Assembly: GCA_030016755.1 (NCBI GenBank)
Contig: JASEJC010000007.1
Span: 1 to 32,725, forward strand
Source of the DNA: Candidatus Hodarchaeaceae archaeon
Lineage (GTDB): Archaea; Hadarchaeota; Hadarchaeia; Hadarchaeales; Hadarchaeaceae
Length of the DNA stretch: 32,725 bases
Direction of reading: 5' to 3'
Positions 14,960-24,272 of this stretch are shown in pieces (positions within the stretch are counted from its first letter, which is position 1; each line of letters opens with the position of its first letter). The notes below the pieces were generated by a model that was given only the letters and a program-made list of their open reading frames with translations, was not told the origin of the DNA and made no database searches. Both the position numbers and the translations under genes were made by a program.

Positions 14960-16972
14960 TCATGCCAGCAGCAACGGCGCCGAGATCAGCGCAACCCAAG
15001 ACATAAGCTTGATTAGGATATTGAGCGACGGGCCGGCCGTGTCCTTGAACGGGTCCCCGACAGTGTCCCCTATCACGGCCGCCGCATGCGTTTGTGAACC
15101 TTTCCCACCAAAACGCCCGAGTTCGATATATTTTTTCGCATTGTCCCATGCTCCTCCCGCGTTTGCCATGAGCAGGGCAAACACCAAACCCACGCCTATG
15201 CTCCCCGCCAAGAAACCACCGAGCGCTGCTTTGCCGAGGACAAGCCCGACCACGAGGGGAATCACAAGAGCAGAAATCCCTGGGATGATAAGTTCTCTTA
15301 AAGCGCCTCGTGTGGCTATGTCGATGCATCGCGCGTAATCGGGCTTTGCCTTTCCTTCCATTAAACCCGGGATCTTTTTGAACTGTCTCCGCACCTCCCC
15401 GACCATCCTAAACGAATTTCTGCCCACCGCAAGAATCGTTAACGCACAAAAGAGCGCAACCGTGGCACCTCCTATGAAGAACCCTGCCACGACCTTCGGG
15501 TCCAATAGATTAAGTGTCTGAATATTAGCGAAGGGCTCTGAGGTGTAGGTTGCAAAAAGCGCTATTGCGGTTAAAGCTGCTGAACCTATCGCGAACCCCT
15601 TACATATTGCCTTCGTTGTGTTCCCGACTGAGTCGAGGGTATCGGTAACCCTCCGAACTCTTCCTGGCATTCCCGACTGTTCAACGATGCCGCCCGCGTT
15701 GTCCGCGATTGGTCCGTACGCATCGGATGCAACTATCATCCCTGTGACAGAGAGCATACCTACTCCTGCAAGACAAATACCGTAAAACCCAGCGGTGACA
15801 GAAACAGCGCCTCCCGCCGCAACGAATGCGACGACGACCGCCGTTGCTATAGCAATAATAGGGAGCACAACGCTAAGCAGACCAAAGGAGAAACCCGCTA
15901 GCAAATCTATTGCTGCGCCCGACTGAGCAGAGTGAGCTATGAACTGGGCGGGACGGTGGATTCGATTTGTGAAATAGTCAGAAGTCATCCCAACCACTAG
16001 CCCCGCCATCAATCCCGAGAGAACGGCGACAAACAACCCCCACCCATTTCCCCATCCAAACATGTATACGACTAGGAATAGTGAGCCCGCGGCTGTGATA
16101 CTAATTGCGGCTATGCTCGCGCTATTGAGGGCGTAGCTTGGATCTTTGCCTTTTTTGACCCTGACGAAAAAAATGCTCACAATCGAGGCGAAAATCCCCA
16201 TTGCTGCTATCCACAACGGCAAAGTCACCGCCGCCGAGCCGTAGGTGGCTTGAACAGTCCACCCGACCACCATGGCCGCTATGATGCTCGCCACATAGGA
16301 CTCGAAAAGATCCGCCCCCATTCCCGCCACATCACCAACGTTGTCGCCCACGTTGTCGGCTATGACCGCTGGGTTCCTAGGATCGTCTTCTGGAATTCCC
16401 TTTTCAACCTTCCCAACCAAATCCGCACCAATATCGGCAGTTTTGGTGTAAATGCCGCCGCCCACCCTGGCGAAAAGTGCCACGGCGCTGGCCCCAAATC
16501 CATACGGCAGAATAAACATCGGGTTTCCAAACAAATGGTAAAAGAGGAGCACCCCAAGCAGACCGATCCCTACGGCCACCATGCCCATCACAAGCCCGCC
16601 GCGAAAAGCTATTTTCAACGCCCTATCAACCCCGGCGCGCGCAGCATTCGCAGTTCTGGAGTTCGCCCTTATCGCGACATGCATGCCAAGGACGCCGGCG
16701 ATGGTCGAGGAAAGGGCCCCGACTAAAAATGCCACTGATGCCTGCCACCCCCAAGCTGGGATGAAAAGGAGTAGGACAGCGATCGCAAAAGCAAACGCCC
16801 ATATGGTGGTGTACTGCCGCTTGAGATAGGCTGTTGCACCCTCGTAAATTGCGCCAGAGATCTCCCTCACGCGGGGCGGGCCCGGACTCTCCTTTAGGAT
16901 CAAACGTGCCGAAATCGCAGCAACCAGCAATGCTGCCAGCCCTGTTATCGGGAGAAGGAACCCCAAACTCAA
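14960..16972 (-). CDS. hppA: Membrane-bound proton-pumping pyrophosphatase
   Basis: Integral membrane enzyme (about 16 helices, 670 residues) coupling PPi hydrolysis to ion export. The catalytic segment reads [22 protein letters not shown] then [20 protein letters not shown], with the acidic Mg-PPi ligands intact. A second acidic cluster is [15 protein letters not shown]. The segment [16 protein letters not shown] has Lys where potassium-dependent enzymes have Ala, so I predict a K+-independent proton pump. The start is TTG 16972 with GGTGA four bases before it. In many archaea the PIN gene is followed directly by rpoE or ppa, so hppA looks like an addition to the cluster. Confidence 0.96.
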   Translation of the reverse strand: MSLGFLLPITGLAALLVAAISARLILKESPGPPRVREISGAIYEGATAYLKRQYTTIWAFAFAIAVLLLFIPAWGWQASVAFLVGALSSTIAGVLGMHVAIRANSRTANAARAGVDRALKIAFRGGLVMGMVAVGIGLLGVLLFYHLFGNPMFILPYGFGASAVALFARVGGGIYTKTADIGADLVGKVEKGIPEDDPRNPAVIADNVGDNVGDVAGMGADLFESYVASIIAAMVVGWTVQATYGSAAVTLPLWIAAMGIFASIVSIFFVRVKKGKDPSYALNSASIAAISITAAGSLFLVVYMFGWGNGWGLFVAVLSGLMAGLVVGMTSDYFTNRIHRPAQFIAHSAQSGAAIDLLAGFSFGLLSVVLPIIAIATAVVVAFVAAGGAVSVTAGFYGICLAGVGMLSVTGMIVASDAYGPIADNAGGIVEQSGMPGRVRRVTDTLDSVGNTTKAICKGFAIGSAALTAIALFATYTSEPFANIQTLNLLDPKVVAGFFIGGATVALFCALTILAVGRNSFRMVGEVRRQFKKIPGLMEGKAKPDYARCIDIATRGALRELIIPGISALVIPLVVGLVLGKAALGGFLAGSIGVGLVFALLMANAGGAWDNAKKYIELGRFGGKGSQTHAAAVIGDTVGDPFKDTAGPSLNILIKLMSWVALISAPLLLA

Positions 16973-16981
16973 TCGCTCACC

Positions 16982-17362
16982 CTAAATCCAGCCGTCTACT
17001 GCAAGGTGCGACTTTTGGCGTAAATAAATTACTGGGACGCCCCGGCGCCTCAGCTCCTTTCTCAGGGCCGCATCGGTAGTCCCAACCGCGCATTGCTTGT
17101 TGGTCGCGAGGTTTAGAATCGATTCATCAGCGCCGCCTTTTGCTTTGATTACCGATCCCCGTTTGGCCAACATCAGACCAATCCTCGCTGCCACCCTCTC
17201 CTCTGGCTTTCCTTTTTCAGAAATCTGTTCGAGCTCACGCATGACTGGGCTCAGGATTACTAGTTTATAGCGGCGGCCCAGCAACTTCTCGAGTTCGCTC
17301 ACGACATCGACACCAAACATACCTGGAATCATCAGGAAGTTTGTGTCCGCGATGATCTGCAA
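16982..17362 (-). CDS. PIN-domain protein, Fcf1/Utp23-like
   Basis: 126 residues filling one PIN nuclease domain. Acidic metal ligands are visible: Asp in IIADTNFLM (about 6), Glu in VMRELEQI, Asp in GGADESILNLA and Asp in GTTDAALRKEL. The standalone archaeal PIN protein encoded beside aIF2-gamma resembles eukaryotic Fcf1, an rRNA-processing nuclease. The genomic setting here supports an rRNA role rather than a VapC toxin, and no antitoxin-like partner precedes it apart from the DUF2283 gene. TTG 17362 is well supported by AGGAGG seven bases upstream. Confidence 0.88.
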   Translation of the reverse strand: MQIIADTNFLMIPGMFGVDVVSELEKLLGRRYKLVILSPVMRELEQISEKGKPEERVAARIGLMLAKRGSVIKAKGGADESILNLATNKQCAVGTTDAALRKELRRRGVPVIYLRQKSHLAVDGWI

Positions 17363-17390
17363 GCTAATTCCTCCTCAAAAGAAAAATGGG

Positions 17391-17597
17391 CTAAACGACG
17401 GTTTCTCCTTTGAACCTTGTTATTTCTTCGATTGGGGTTTTTAGAATTTTAGATGCCTCAAAAATCTCAATCGCCACCACTTTGCCTTTCTTATCATAAT
17501 CAACGAGGATGTCCTCTTTTTCTTCGCTATAATCATACTTCTTCCCGCTGAACCGGATGTAGATGATATCATTCTCCTTGTCACAATCGATCTTCAT
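17391..17597 (-). CDS. DUF2283-family small protein
   Basis: 68 residues matching the DUF2283 pattern: DCDKENDIIYIRFSG near the start, then DILVDYDKKGKVVAIEIFEASKIL. It is small, acidic and probably a single beta-rich domain. Function is unknown. In other genomes the family is often linked to DUF4258 partners in possible toxin-antitoxin pairs, but no such partner is adjacent. The gene is visibly more A+T-rich than its neighbours and interrupts the conserved aIF2-gamma/PIN gene pair, suggesting a later insertion. ATG 17597 has GGTG about 14 bases upstream, so the ribosome site is weak. Confidence 0.85.
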   Translation of the reverse strand: MKIDCDKENDIIYIRFSGKKYDYSEEKEDILVDYDKKGKVVAIEIFEASKILKTPIEEITRFKGETVV

Positions 17598-17613
17598 GAT
17601 CTGTCCACACCAT

Positions 17614-18828
17614 TCAACTTATAACACCGTACCCAACCAAGCGCCACCTGCCAGCCACGCGGCGACTCAAGGCCGCCCGTGCGCCTCGCTCGGCGCACAC
17701 CGGGAGCTTCAGCCTCAGCGTGGCTTTGGCACCCCTGACGCTCGCAATTGTCCCAACGGTCATCGCCGTGCCGACGTTCAGCATGAGGGTCTCCCCAGTT
17801 ACGAGGGGTTTTACCTCGAGTTCCTTCGGGAGCCCAACTACACGCTCCATTAGGTGGACCTCAAGCTCCAACGTTTCAAGCACCTCGGGAAGACTCCCAT
17901 GGGAGCCAATGATCGAACCAACGAGCGAATCCCCCTTGGCCAGCGATGGGTCAAGCAGGGTGCCAACGCCAAGCAGGCCCCCCGGCGTGGCTTCCTCGAG
18001 CGGGCTGCCCATCGCATGGAGGCTGACCACCTTGGAGTCCAAGTGCTGCCACGTTGTCCTGCCCTCACGGCTCACCTTTATGCCCGGTCGAATTTCTATG
18101 GTATCGCCCACACGGAGCTTACCCTGGATGAGCGAGCCCCCCAAAACACCTCCCGTCAATTTCTCCGGTTTTGTCCCCGGACGGTTGACATCGAAGGAGC
18201 GGGCAACGTACATACGCGGGGGCTTCGTGAAGTCTCGCTCGGGCGTGGGGATGTGTTTCTCGATAGCCTCAACCAGCTTGTCGATGTTAGCCTTGTGGAT
18301 GGCGGAGATTGGGATAATTGGAGCGTTCTCGAACGGGGTGCCTGCGAGAAACTCCTTTATCTGCCGGTAGTTCTCGAGGACCTTCTCGCGCGAGACGAGC
18401 TCGATTTTGTTCTGAGCCACGACAAGGTTTCTCACTCCAATTATATCAAGGGCCATCAGGTGCTCCTTGGTCTGGGGCTGCGGGGCGGGCTCGTTCGCGG
18501 CGATCACGAGTATCGCGCCGTCCATGATCGCGGCCCCGGAGATCATCGTGGCCATGAGCATCTCGTGCCCCGGGGCGTCGACGAATGAAACGCGGCGCAG
18601 GAACTCGGTCTTTGCCCCGCAATACGGACACTTCTCCTTGGTGCTGTGGCGGCCGCACTCCGGGCAGCGCATGAAGGAGGTGTCAGCGTAGCCAAGCCGA
18701 ATGGTGATGCCGCGGCGGATCTCCTCGCTGTGCACATCCGTCCAGATGCCGGAAAGTGCCTCGGTCAACGTCGTCTTTCCGTGGTCTATATGGCCAACGA
18801 GACCTATGTTGACGACCGCTTGCGGCAA
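17614..18828 (-). CDS. eif2g: Translation initiation factor aIF2 gamma subunit
   Basis: GTPase subunit of aIF2, which delivers Met-tRNAi to the small subunit. G1 is [11 protein letters not shown]3 is DAPGHEML and G4 is QNKIEL. The zinc knuckle [17 protein letters not shown] sits near residues 55-71 and distinguishes it from EF-Tu and SelB. Domain II ([29 protein letters not shown]) and domain III follow. 404 residues, normal. The start is TTG 18828 with GAGGTG five bases upstream. Alpha and beta subunits are not in the window. Confidence 0.96.
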   Translation of the reverse strand: MPQAVVNIGLVGHIDHGKTTLTEALSGIWTDVHSEEIRRGITIRLGYADTSFMRCPECGRHSTKEKCPYCGAKTEFLRRVSFVDAPGHEMLMATMISGAAIMDGAILVIAANEPAPQPQTKEHLMALDIIGVRNLVVAQNKIELVSREKVLENYRQIKEFLAGTPFENAPIIPISAIHKANIDKLVEAIEKHIPTPERDFTKPPRMYVARSFDVNRPGTKPEKLTGGVLGGSLIQGKLRVGDTIEIRPGIKVSREGRTTWQHLDSKVVSLHAMGSPLEEATPGGLLGVGTLLDPSLAKGDSLVGSIIGSHGSLPEVLETLELEVHLMERVVGLPKELEVKPLVTGETLMLNVGTAMTVGTIASVRGAKATLRLKLPVCAERGARAALSRRVAGRWRLVGYGVIS

Positions 18829-18915
18829 TTTTCCACCTCGCCCAAATTTTCAGCTCACAGAATATAAAACACGCAGGCTTGAATTTGTGTGTGTATGAAG
18901 TTTTATGATGTGCGT

Positions 18916-19323
18916 TTACTTCTCTTCCGCCTTTGCCTCTGGTTCCTTGGGGGCCAAGATTTCCTCGATGGGCTTCTCCCCGCGCTTCACGATCTTCGCG
19001 TTCAGTTGCGTTATCGCCTCCGAGACCCTTGCCCCACGCACTCGCTTCCGGCGGCGCTCCCCCCGCTTCCGTGGCGAGAAGCCTGCGCCGCCCGCCAGCA
19101 GGACGCTCGTCCGCCCTGTGCCGTAGATGTCGGCCCGCATGGGGAAGCCGTCGCGGTCGGTTCCCCCCGTCAGCTGTAGCTCGTATCCCGGGAGCCCGAC
19201 TACCTCCCCGCCGATCTTGTCCCCTATGCGGAGTCCCACCAGCCTACGGGCCTCCGGGTCGTGCGCCTCGAGCTTGTAGCTCTTGCCCGTCTCCGGGTCT
19301 GCGACAACGATTTTGAACGGCAT
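18916..19323 (-). CDS. rps6e: 30S ribosomal protein S6e
   Basis: Small-subunit protein of archaea and eukaryotes. MPFKIVVADPETGKSY, then GLRIGDKIGGEVVGLPGYELQLTGGTDRDGFPMR is the conserved core, and RKRGERRRKRVRGARVSEAI follows. The 135 residues are usual for archaea, with a Lys/Glu/Ala tail from about 115. ATG 19323 directly follows the infB stop, with GGTGAT upstream. An 87-base spacer separates it from aIF2-gamma downstream. Confidence 0.96.
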   Translation of the reverse strand: MPFKIVVADPETGKSYKLEAHDPEARRLVGLRIGDKIGGEVVGLPGYELQLTGGTDRDGFPMRADIYGTGRTSVLLAGGAGFSPRKRGERRRKRVRGARVSEAITQLNAKIVKRGEKPIEEILAPKEPEAKAEEK

Positions 19324-21117
19324 TTACATCACCCCATACATCGGATTCTCACGTTGCTTGATTGCGATTATCTCGTCCAGCACCGCCAGCTCGTCCCCCG
19401 AGAGCAGGTCCCGCAGCTCCCGCTTCAGGGCGAGCACATGGTCTCTTGGGATATCCGTGTATAAAACATCGCCCTCCATAATATGGCGCCCAACCATTGG
19501 GCCCTCAATCGAGACCGCCAGCTCCTCCCCAATCTTGGCTTCTTGTACAGACTTTTTCTCCTTCTGCAGCTCGCGAACCGTGCCCACGGGCTTGCCGTCC
19601 TTGTTCATCAGGGGCACTTTTGACCTGAGCACCCCCCCAAGCACATCCACCCCAATAATGGCTGGGTGGCTCCGTCTGAACACGTAGCCGGGCTTGAGGG
19701 TGAACTTGGCGGGTCTCACGTACCCCTCCAACCGCTCCGCCCTCACCTCCTCCCGCTTCTGCTTCGCCCACTCTTCATATTCCTCGAGCAATCTGTAGAT
19801 GATCTCTTCCCGCAGGATCTGCACGCCCTCGCGCTCGGCCTCCACCTGCGCGTCGGGGAGGACCTTCACATTGAACGCTAGCACCACCCCAAGCAACGGG
19901 TCGCTCTTTCCCACGCCCACGGCCTCGACCACATCGCGCCGCGAGACATCTCCCACATCCGCACGTCGGATGGGGATGTTTTTAGCTTGGAGCTGCCCCT
20001 CAAGCGCCTCGAGGGAGCCGAGAGCATCTGCCTTCACCACGACCCCACTTATATCAGCGCTTATCCTGACGCGCTCGAGCTCCCGCTGCATTTCCTGCCA
20101 CAACTTCTCAGCACCCGTGATTTCCCGAACCACCAACAGAGGGGCCCCGGCCACAACGCCTTCGAGGTCGGGCGCGGCCACTTTTACTCCAGCTGCCGCG
20201 TAAACCTTCTCGACTGGGTTGAACCGATCCTCTGGGTCGCGGATCTCGTCGAGCGGTTTTGGTTGAAGAAGTGCACGGATCTTTGAAGTTATGACTTTCT
20301 CGAGCCCCCCGACGGCAATAAGATCCCCCCTCGCAAGCGTGCCATCATACACGATGACGTCAATGGTTTTGCCGAGGCCAACCTCCTCCTTGACCTCGAG
20401 CACAGTCCCGCGCGCCGGGCCCTTCACCTCGACAGTCAATTCTTTTTCCAGAAAGCGCTGCGCGAGACCAGACAGCACGGTGAGGACCTCTGGCACACCC
20501 TCTCCCGTCTTTGCGCTGGCGGGGACGATTGCGACCTGCCTCCGGAAGTCGCTCACCCGGTCGAAACGTTCCGACTCGAACCCAAGCTCGTGAAGCTTCC
20601 CCACTAACTCGTAGATCTTGTCGTCGAGCGCGCGCTGCACCTCTGGACGCTGGCGGGCGAAGGATTCCAAAAAGGAGGCCTTCTGGATCGATTGCCAGCC
20701 CGGGATGAGATCGATTTTGTTTGCGACGAGCATGAAGGGGGTCTTGTAGGTTTTCAGAATCGTTAACGACTCGAGCGTCTGGGGCATGAAGCCCTCGTTG
20801 ATGTCCACCACAAGAGCAGCTAGGTCCGCAAGCGCGCCGCCGCGACGGCGCAAGTTTGTGAACGCCTCATGCCCGGGGGTGTCGATGAAAAGCAGGCCAG
20901 GAAGCGTCACCTGTATTTTTAATTTTTCGAGGAGCCCGCCGCAAATTTTCTTAATGGTCTCTACTGGTATTTCACTAGCCCCAACGTGCTGAGTTATCGC
21001 GCCAGCTTCGCGCGCGGCTACGGTGGTCCCTCTGATGCTGTCCAACAGCAGTGTTTTTCCGTGGTCGACATGTCCTAACACCGTGATCAAGGGCTGCCTA
21101 ACTTTACGCTCCCTCAT
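19324..21117 (-). CDS. infB: Translation initiation factor aIF5B (IF-2 family)
   Basis: GTPase that promotes subunit joining. G1 GHVDHGKTLLLDSIRGT (about residue 15), G3 DTPGHEAFTNLRRRGG and G4 NKIDLIPGW are intact. Domains II, III (KADALGSLEALEG) and IV (KFTLKPGYVFRRSHPAIIGVDVLGG) follow, the compact archaeal/eukaryotic form of about 597 residues with no long N-terminal extension. Of TTG 21129, GTG 21126 and ATG 21117, the ATG is best because GGTG lies seven bases upstream and the predicted transcript start is near 21125. The stop abuts S6e. Confidence 0.96.
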   Translation of the reverse strand: MRERKVRQPLITVLGHVDHGKTLLLDSIRGTTVAAREAGAITQHVGASEIPVETIKKICGGLLEKLKIQVTLPGLLFIDTPGHEAFTNLRRRGGALADLAALVVDINEGFMPQTLESLTILKTYKTPFMLVANKIDLIPGWQSIQKASFLESFARQRPEVQRALDDKIYELVGKLHELGFESERFDRVSDFRRQVAIVPASAKTGEGVPEVLTVLSGLAQRFLEKELTVEVKGPARGTVLEVKEEVGLGKTIDVIVYDGTLARGDLIAVGGLEKVITSKIRALLQPKPLDEIRDPEDRFNPVEKVYAAAGVKVAAPDLEGVVAGAPLLVVREITGAEKLWQEMQRELERVRISADISGVVVKADALGSLEALEGQLQAKNIPIRRADVGDVSRRDVVEAVGVGKSDPLLGVVLAFNVKVLPDAQVEAEREGVQILREEIIYRLLEEYEEWAKQKREEVRAERLEGYVRPAKFTLKPGYVFRRSHPAIIGVDVLGGVLRSKVPLMNKDGKPVGTVRELQKEKKSVQEAKIGEELAVSIEGPMVGRHIMEGDVLYTDIPRDHVLALKRELRDLLSGDELAVLDEIIAIKQRENPMYGVM

Positions 21118-21139
21118 TTTTGACACCAAGTTAATGGTG

Positions 21140-21164
21140 GATACCCCAATTTAAGTAGGGTATC
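21140..21164 (-). promoter_or_regulatory. infB promoter: TATA box inside an inverted repeat
   Basis: Minus strand GATACCC (21164-21158), spacer with ACTTAAATT (TATA, about 21149-21157) and GGGTATC (21146-21140). The perfect 7-bp arms flank the TATA box, so a bound regulator would block TBP. It gives the infB-S6e-aIF2-gamma part of the cluster its own promoter downstream of ndk. Confidence 0.45.
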
Positions 21165-21185
21165 ACAGCTCCGCGCCAGAATCCA

Positions 21186-21590
21186 CTAAATCTGAAAAAA
21201 GAGTGACAACTCGCGCTTGGCGCTTTTCGCAGAATCTGAGGCGTGAATAACATTTTCCGTTATGCTTGTCCCAAAATCGCCCCGAATCGTCCCTTCTGCT
21301 GCCTTTCTCCAGTCTGTGGCGCCCGCAAGCTCTCGCATCTTCGTTATAGCTCGCTCCCCCTCGACCAGCATAACGACGGATTCTCCCCAAATCACGTGCA
21401 CGATCAACCGCTCGAAGAACTCCTTGCCCCGGTGGACCTCGTAAAGCTTCTCGGCTGTCCGGCGGTTAAGCATCAGCACCTTCTTGGAGACCACCTTCAA
21501 GCCAGCCCCGTGGATGCGTGAAACTATCTCATCAACGAGGCCCCTCTTCACGCCATCTGGCTTTATCATGACGAAGGTTCGCTCTTTCAA
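21186..21590 (-). CDS. ndk: Nucleoside diphosphate kinase
   Basis: Balances NTP pools by phosphate transfer through a histidine. MKERTFVMIKPDGVKRGLVDEI, then HRGKEFFERLIVHV, GATDWRKAAEGTIRGDFG and NVIHASDS with the catalytic His. 134 residues, slightly shorter than the common 140-150. The C-terminus KSAKRELSLFF aligns with the family end. Its ATG overlaps the L24e stop by four bases. It is the usual neighbour of L24e and aIF5B in archaea. Confidence 0.96.
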   Translation of the reverse strand: MKERTFVMIKPDGVKRGLVDEIVSRIHGAGLKVVSKKVLMLNRRTAEKLYEVHRGKEFFERLIVHVIWGESVVMLVEGERAITKMRELAGATDWRKAAEGTIRGDFGTSITENVIHASDSAKSAKRELSLFFQI

Positions 21591-21778
21591 GCTTTACCCC
21601 TCAGCCTGCGGGAGCGTTCGGTCCATTTCACGCGGTGCGGCTTGCGGCCTAGCCGTTCATTGTGCTCGCACTTGCTAGAACAGAAAAACGAGATCGTCCC
21701 ATCGCGTCTGACGAACATCAGACCGCTGCCGGGCTCGACGCGCCCGCCGCAGAAAGAGCACTTTCGCGCCACTGGCAT
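21587..21778 (-). CDS. rpl24e: 50S ribosomal protein L24e
   Basis: 63-residue zinc-finger ribosomal protein. CSFCGGRVEPGSG supplies the first CxxC, FFCSSKCEHNERLGRKPHRVKW the second pair, and a basic tail RSRRLRGKA follows. It starts right after the S28e stop and overlaps ndk. Confidence 0.96.
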   Translation of the reverse strand: MPVARKCSFCGGRVEPGSGLMFVRRDGTISFFCSSKCEHNERLGRKPHRVKWTERSRRLRGKA

Positions 21779-22006
21779 CTACGGCACCCTGATCTCTCTT
21801 GCTTCCCGCTCGGTCTCGCGGAGCATCAAAATGTCGCCAACGCGCACCGGCCCCTTGACGTTTCGAGTTATGATCCGTCCCTTGTCACGCCCTTCGAGTA
21901 TCCTACACTTGACCTGCATGATTTCCCCAGTTATCCCGGTGCGTGCTCGGATCTCGATTACCTCGGCGGGGAAGCCGAGTTCCACCTCAGCCGGCATTCG
22001 ACTCAC
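21779..22006 (-). CDS. rps28e: 30S ribosomal protein S28e
   Basis: 75-residue OB-fold small-subunit protein near the mRNA exit. It carries the family core [47 protein letters not shown] and ends [13 protein letters not shown]. The ATG at 22006 overlaps the L7Ae stop by four bases. A shorter start at codon 4 (MPAEVELG) is also possible. Confidence 0.96.
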   Translation of the reverse strand: MSRMPAEVELGFPAEVIEIRARTGITGEIMQVKCRILEGRDKGRIITRNVKGPVRVGDILMLRETEREAREIRVP

Positions 22007-22374
22007 TTCTTAAACTCTTTGATGCGTTCGATGATCTCCTTGACGGTTGCCGTCGCCTTCCCGGGCTCGGCTATCACTACCGCGGCTGCCCCGACATCTA
22101 TGCCAGCGGCGGCCCCGAGCTCGCGTTTGCTCGGGACGTAGATGTAGGGGATGCCCTTCTCGTCGCAGAGTGCGGGAAGGTGGGCGACGATCTCGGGCGG
22201 CTCAACGTCTTCTGCAATCACCACTAGCACAGCTTGCTTGCGCTCGATGGCCTTAGTCGCTTCGTTCGTCCCCCTTCGGAGCTTCCCGGTGTCGCGTGCG
22301 CCTTCGACCGCCTCGTACGCCTTGTCCGCTAGGTCCTTAGGGACCTCGAATCGCACGTAAATTGGCTTTGCCAC
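22003..22374 (-). CDS. rpl7ae: 50S ribosomal protein L7Ae
   Basis: Kink-turn RNA-binding protein of the ribosome and of box C/D and H/ACA RNPs (and RNase P in archaea). Core: [57 protein letters not shown]. The start is GTG 22374, five bases after AGGAGGTG, giving 123 residues, the usual size. The longer open frame to 22404 runs over the ribosome site and is rejected. It is the first gene of the long minus-strand cluster. Confidence 0.96.
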   Translation of the reverse strand: MAKPIYVRFEVPKDLADKAYEAVEGARDTGKLRRGTNEATKAIERKQAVLVVIAEDVEPPEIVAHLPALCDEKGIPYIYVPSKRELGAAAGIDVGAAAVVIAEPGKATATVKEIIERIKEFKK

Positions 22375-22442
22375 TTTCACACCTCCTTCAGCAGACCTCA
22401 TCATTCACAGGTTTGTGGCTCGTTATAGGGTGGTGTACTACG

Positions 22443-22450
22443 GATAAAAG
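22443..22450 (-). promoter_or_regulatory. Probable TATA box of the L7Ae cluster
   Basis: The minus strand reads CTTTTATC, about 70 bases before the L7Ae start, which predicts a leader of about 45 bases. No stronger AT element is seen between gltX and L7Ae. Confidence 0.4.
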
Positions 22451-22500
22451 ATTGTGGTATTGGTGGTTTACACTTGTGTGCGTGCGTTGAATCCTTCAGT

Positions 22501-24192
22501 TTATCTATGCCCATAAACCGAGACCAGCTTCGGTTTTACCGCCTCGATTCTGACAAACCCGTAACGTTCAAACTGCACGATGTCGCCAACCCGCAGCCCC
22601 GCCACCGCAGGCTCTGCCAGCCCTTGCTCCTTGGTATTGTCGGGTTTTATCACCTCTACCTCGACTGCGCTGGCTGAAACCCAGTGGATCTTGGGCACAT
22701 TGGCGACCTCCAAGCTGTGAAACTCGGCCTCCAAGGGCTCCCCTTTACTGATCAACTCCACGTTCATCAGGTCCTTAAGCCGAAAGATATCCCCCTCGTC
22801 CAAGGTAGCGGCGTCCTCGCGCGACAGGTAAAAAACTAACGCGTCCCCCTCCTTAGCGAGTTGCAGAATACGCTCCCCCGCTTCCTTCCTGCTCGGGTGG
22901 AGGCGAATGCGCGCTTCCCCCAGCTCCGGCGCCTTGCGTACCAGCAGCTTCACAGGGTTCGCCACGAAGAAGTACCTATTCGCTAGTTCGTCCGCAAATT
23001 TTCGATTGTACGCGTAGAGGGTCTCCCAGCTTAGCGAAGCGTCGACGGGAGTCGGCCCTATGTCCAAAATGAGCTGCTTGATCGCCTCGGGCACGAAGCC
23101 CCGCCGGTGGAGCGCAGCTATGGTAGCAAGCCTGACATCATCGTAGCCAGCAAGCTCGCCCCTCCTGATGGCGCGCATCGTCTGGGTTTTGCTCAGGGCT
23201 ACACTAGGCATAGCCAAGCGCCCGTACTGTACGGCTGTAGGATACTCCCATCCTAAATGATCGTAGAGCGCGCGCTGACGCTGCTCGTTCACCTCGTGCT
23301 CCTTGCCGCGAATTATGTGAGTTATCCCCATCTCGTGGTCATCGATTGCCACAGAGAAATTGTAGAGAGGCCAGACCCAGTAGCGTTCGCCGACCCTCGG
23401 GTGGAGTTTTGTCACTATGCGCAGCGCCGGCCAGTCCCGCACTGCGGGATTCGGGTGCCCCAAGTCTGTCTTGATGCGCACGACCACCGCACCCGCTTCG
23501 AAACCGCCGGCAAGCATCCGACCCCAGCGGCCCAACTGCTCCTCAGCTGGAAGCTCGCGGCATGGGCAAGGCTCCCCGCTATCGCGCAGCTCGCGAAACT
23601 TTTCGACCTTGCAAGTGCACACATATGCTTTGCCTTCGCGTAGTAGCTGTTCGGCGTAACCGTAATAGATTTCGAGACGGTCTGACTGTATGTACTCTTC
23701 GTCCCAACTCAGGCCCAACCACCGGAGGTCTCGCTTTATCAACTCGTACATCTCAAGCAGTACGTTCTCGGGGTTTGTGTCCTCAAAGCGAAGGATGAAC
23801 TTTCCCTTGTAGCGGCGGGCGTACTCGTGACTCAGCAGGGCGGCCCTGATGTGCCCTATGTGGAGGGGACCGTTTGGGTTTGGGGCGAAACGAGTTATGA
23901 TTGTAGGATATTTTTCAGCGCCCGGCAGGTCAGGTAGCCCACGCCTCTCCTCGGGCTTCGGCTGCTCCACTGGCCCGACCTTCCGAAGCTGAAACAGCTG
24001 CTCTTCGTGGGGAAGCGTGTTGACCTCTGAGACCACCTGTTCTACGATTCCCAAGAGTTCATCAATTTTCGACCGCCATCCGGGAAGCTCCGCCACGAGC
24101 TTTCCAAGCACGGCCTTTTCACTCGCCTTCCCCCTGTGTTTTATCGCGTTCATGAGCGCCCATCGCAGCGCTTCTCTTCGAACATCCTCCAA
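22501..24192 (-). CDS. gltX: Glutamyl-tRNA synthetase, archaeal type
   Basis: Charges tRNA-Glu and, in most archaea, tRNA-Gln for later amidation. Class I signatures: FAPNPNGPLHIGHIRAAL (HIGH box about residue 112-115) and SVALSKTQTMRAI (KMSKS equivalent, about 330). The C-terminal anticodon-binding part is the beta-barrel type shared with GlnRS, as expected for archaea. 563 residues, normal. The start is TTG 24192, with GAGGAGG about seven bases upstream. The window's tRNA-Glu(CTC) is one of its likely substrates. It appears to be transcribed alone, and an AT-rich stretch (24193-24272) holds likely promoter elements. Confidence 0.95.
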   Translation of the reverse strand: MEDVRREALRWALMNAIKHRGKASEKAVLGKLVAELPGWRSKIDELLGIVEQVVSEVNTLPHEEQLFQLRKVGPVEQPKPEERRGLPDLPGAEKYPTIITRFAPNPNGPLHIGHIRAALLSHEYARRYKGKFILRFEDTNPENVLLEMYELIKRDLRWLGLSWDEEYIQSDRLEIYYGYAEQLLREGKAYVCTCKVEKFRELRDSGEPCPCRELPAEEQLGRWGRMLAGGFEAGAVVVRIKTDLGHPNPAVRDWPALRIVTKLHPRVGERYWVWPLYNFSVAIDDHEMGITHIIRGKEHEVNEQRQRALYDHLGWEYPTAVQYGRLAMPSVALSKTQTMRAIRRGELAGYDDVRLATIAALHRRGFVPEAIKQLILDIGPTPVDASLSWETLYAYNRKFADELANRYFFVANPVKLLVRKAPELGEARIRLHPSRKEAGERILQLAKEGDALVFYLSREDAATLDEGDIFRLKDLMNVELISKGEPLEAEFHSLEVANVPKIHWVSASAVEVEVIKPDNTKEQGLAEPAVAGLRVGDIVQFERYGFVRIEAVKPKLVSVYGHR

Positions 24193-24272
24193 TCCACTGC
24201 CTCCTCAACAAGTCTGTATTGACAACCCAGCATAAGTTTTTCTGCAAAAGAAGTTTTTGGGGGTATAAATTT

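Noticed and set aside
16982-17597. Calling DUF2283 + PIN a VapBC-type toxin-antitoxin pair
   Set aside because: The PIN protein sits in the conserved translation cluster like the archaeal Fcf1-type protein. DUF2283 has no VapB DNA-binding pattern and the genes are about 28 bases apart without overlap.
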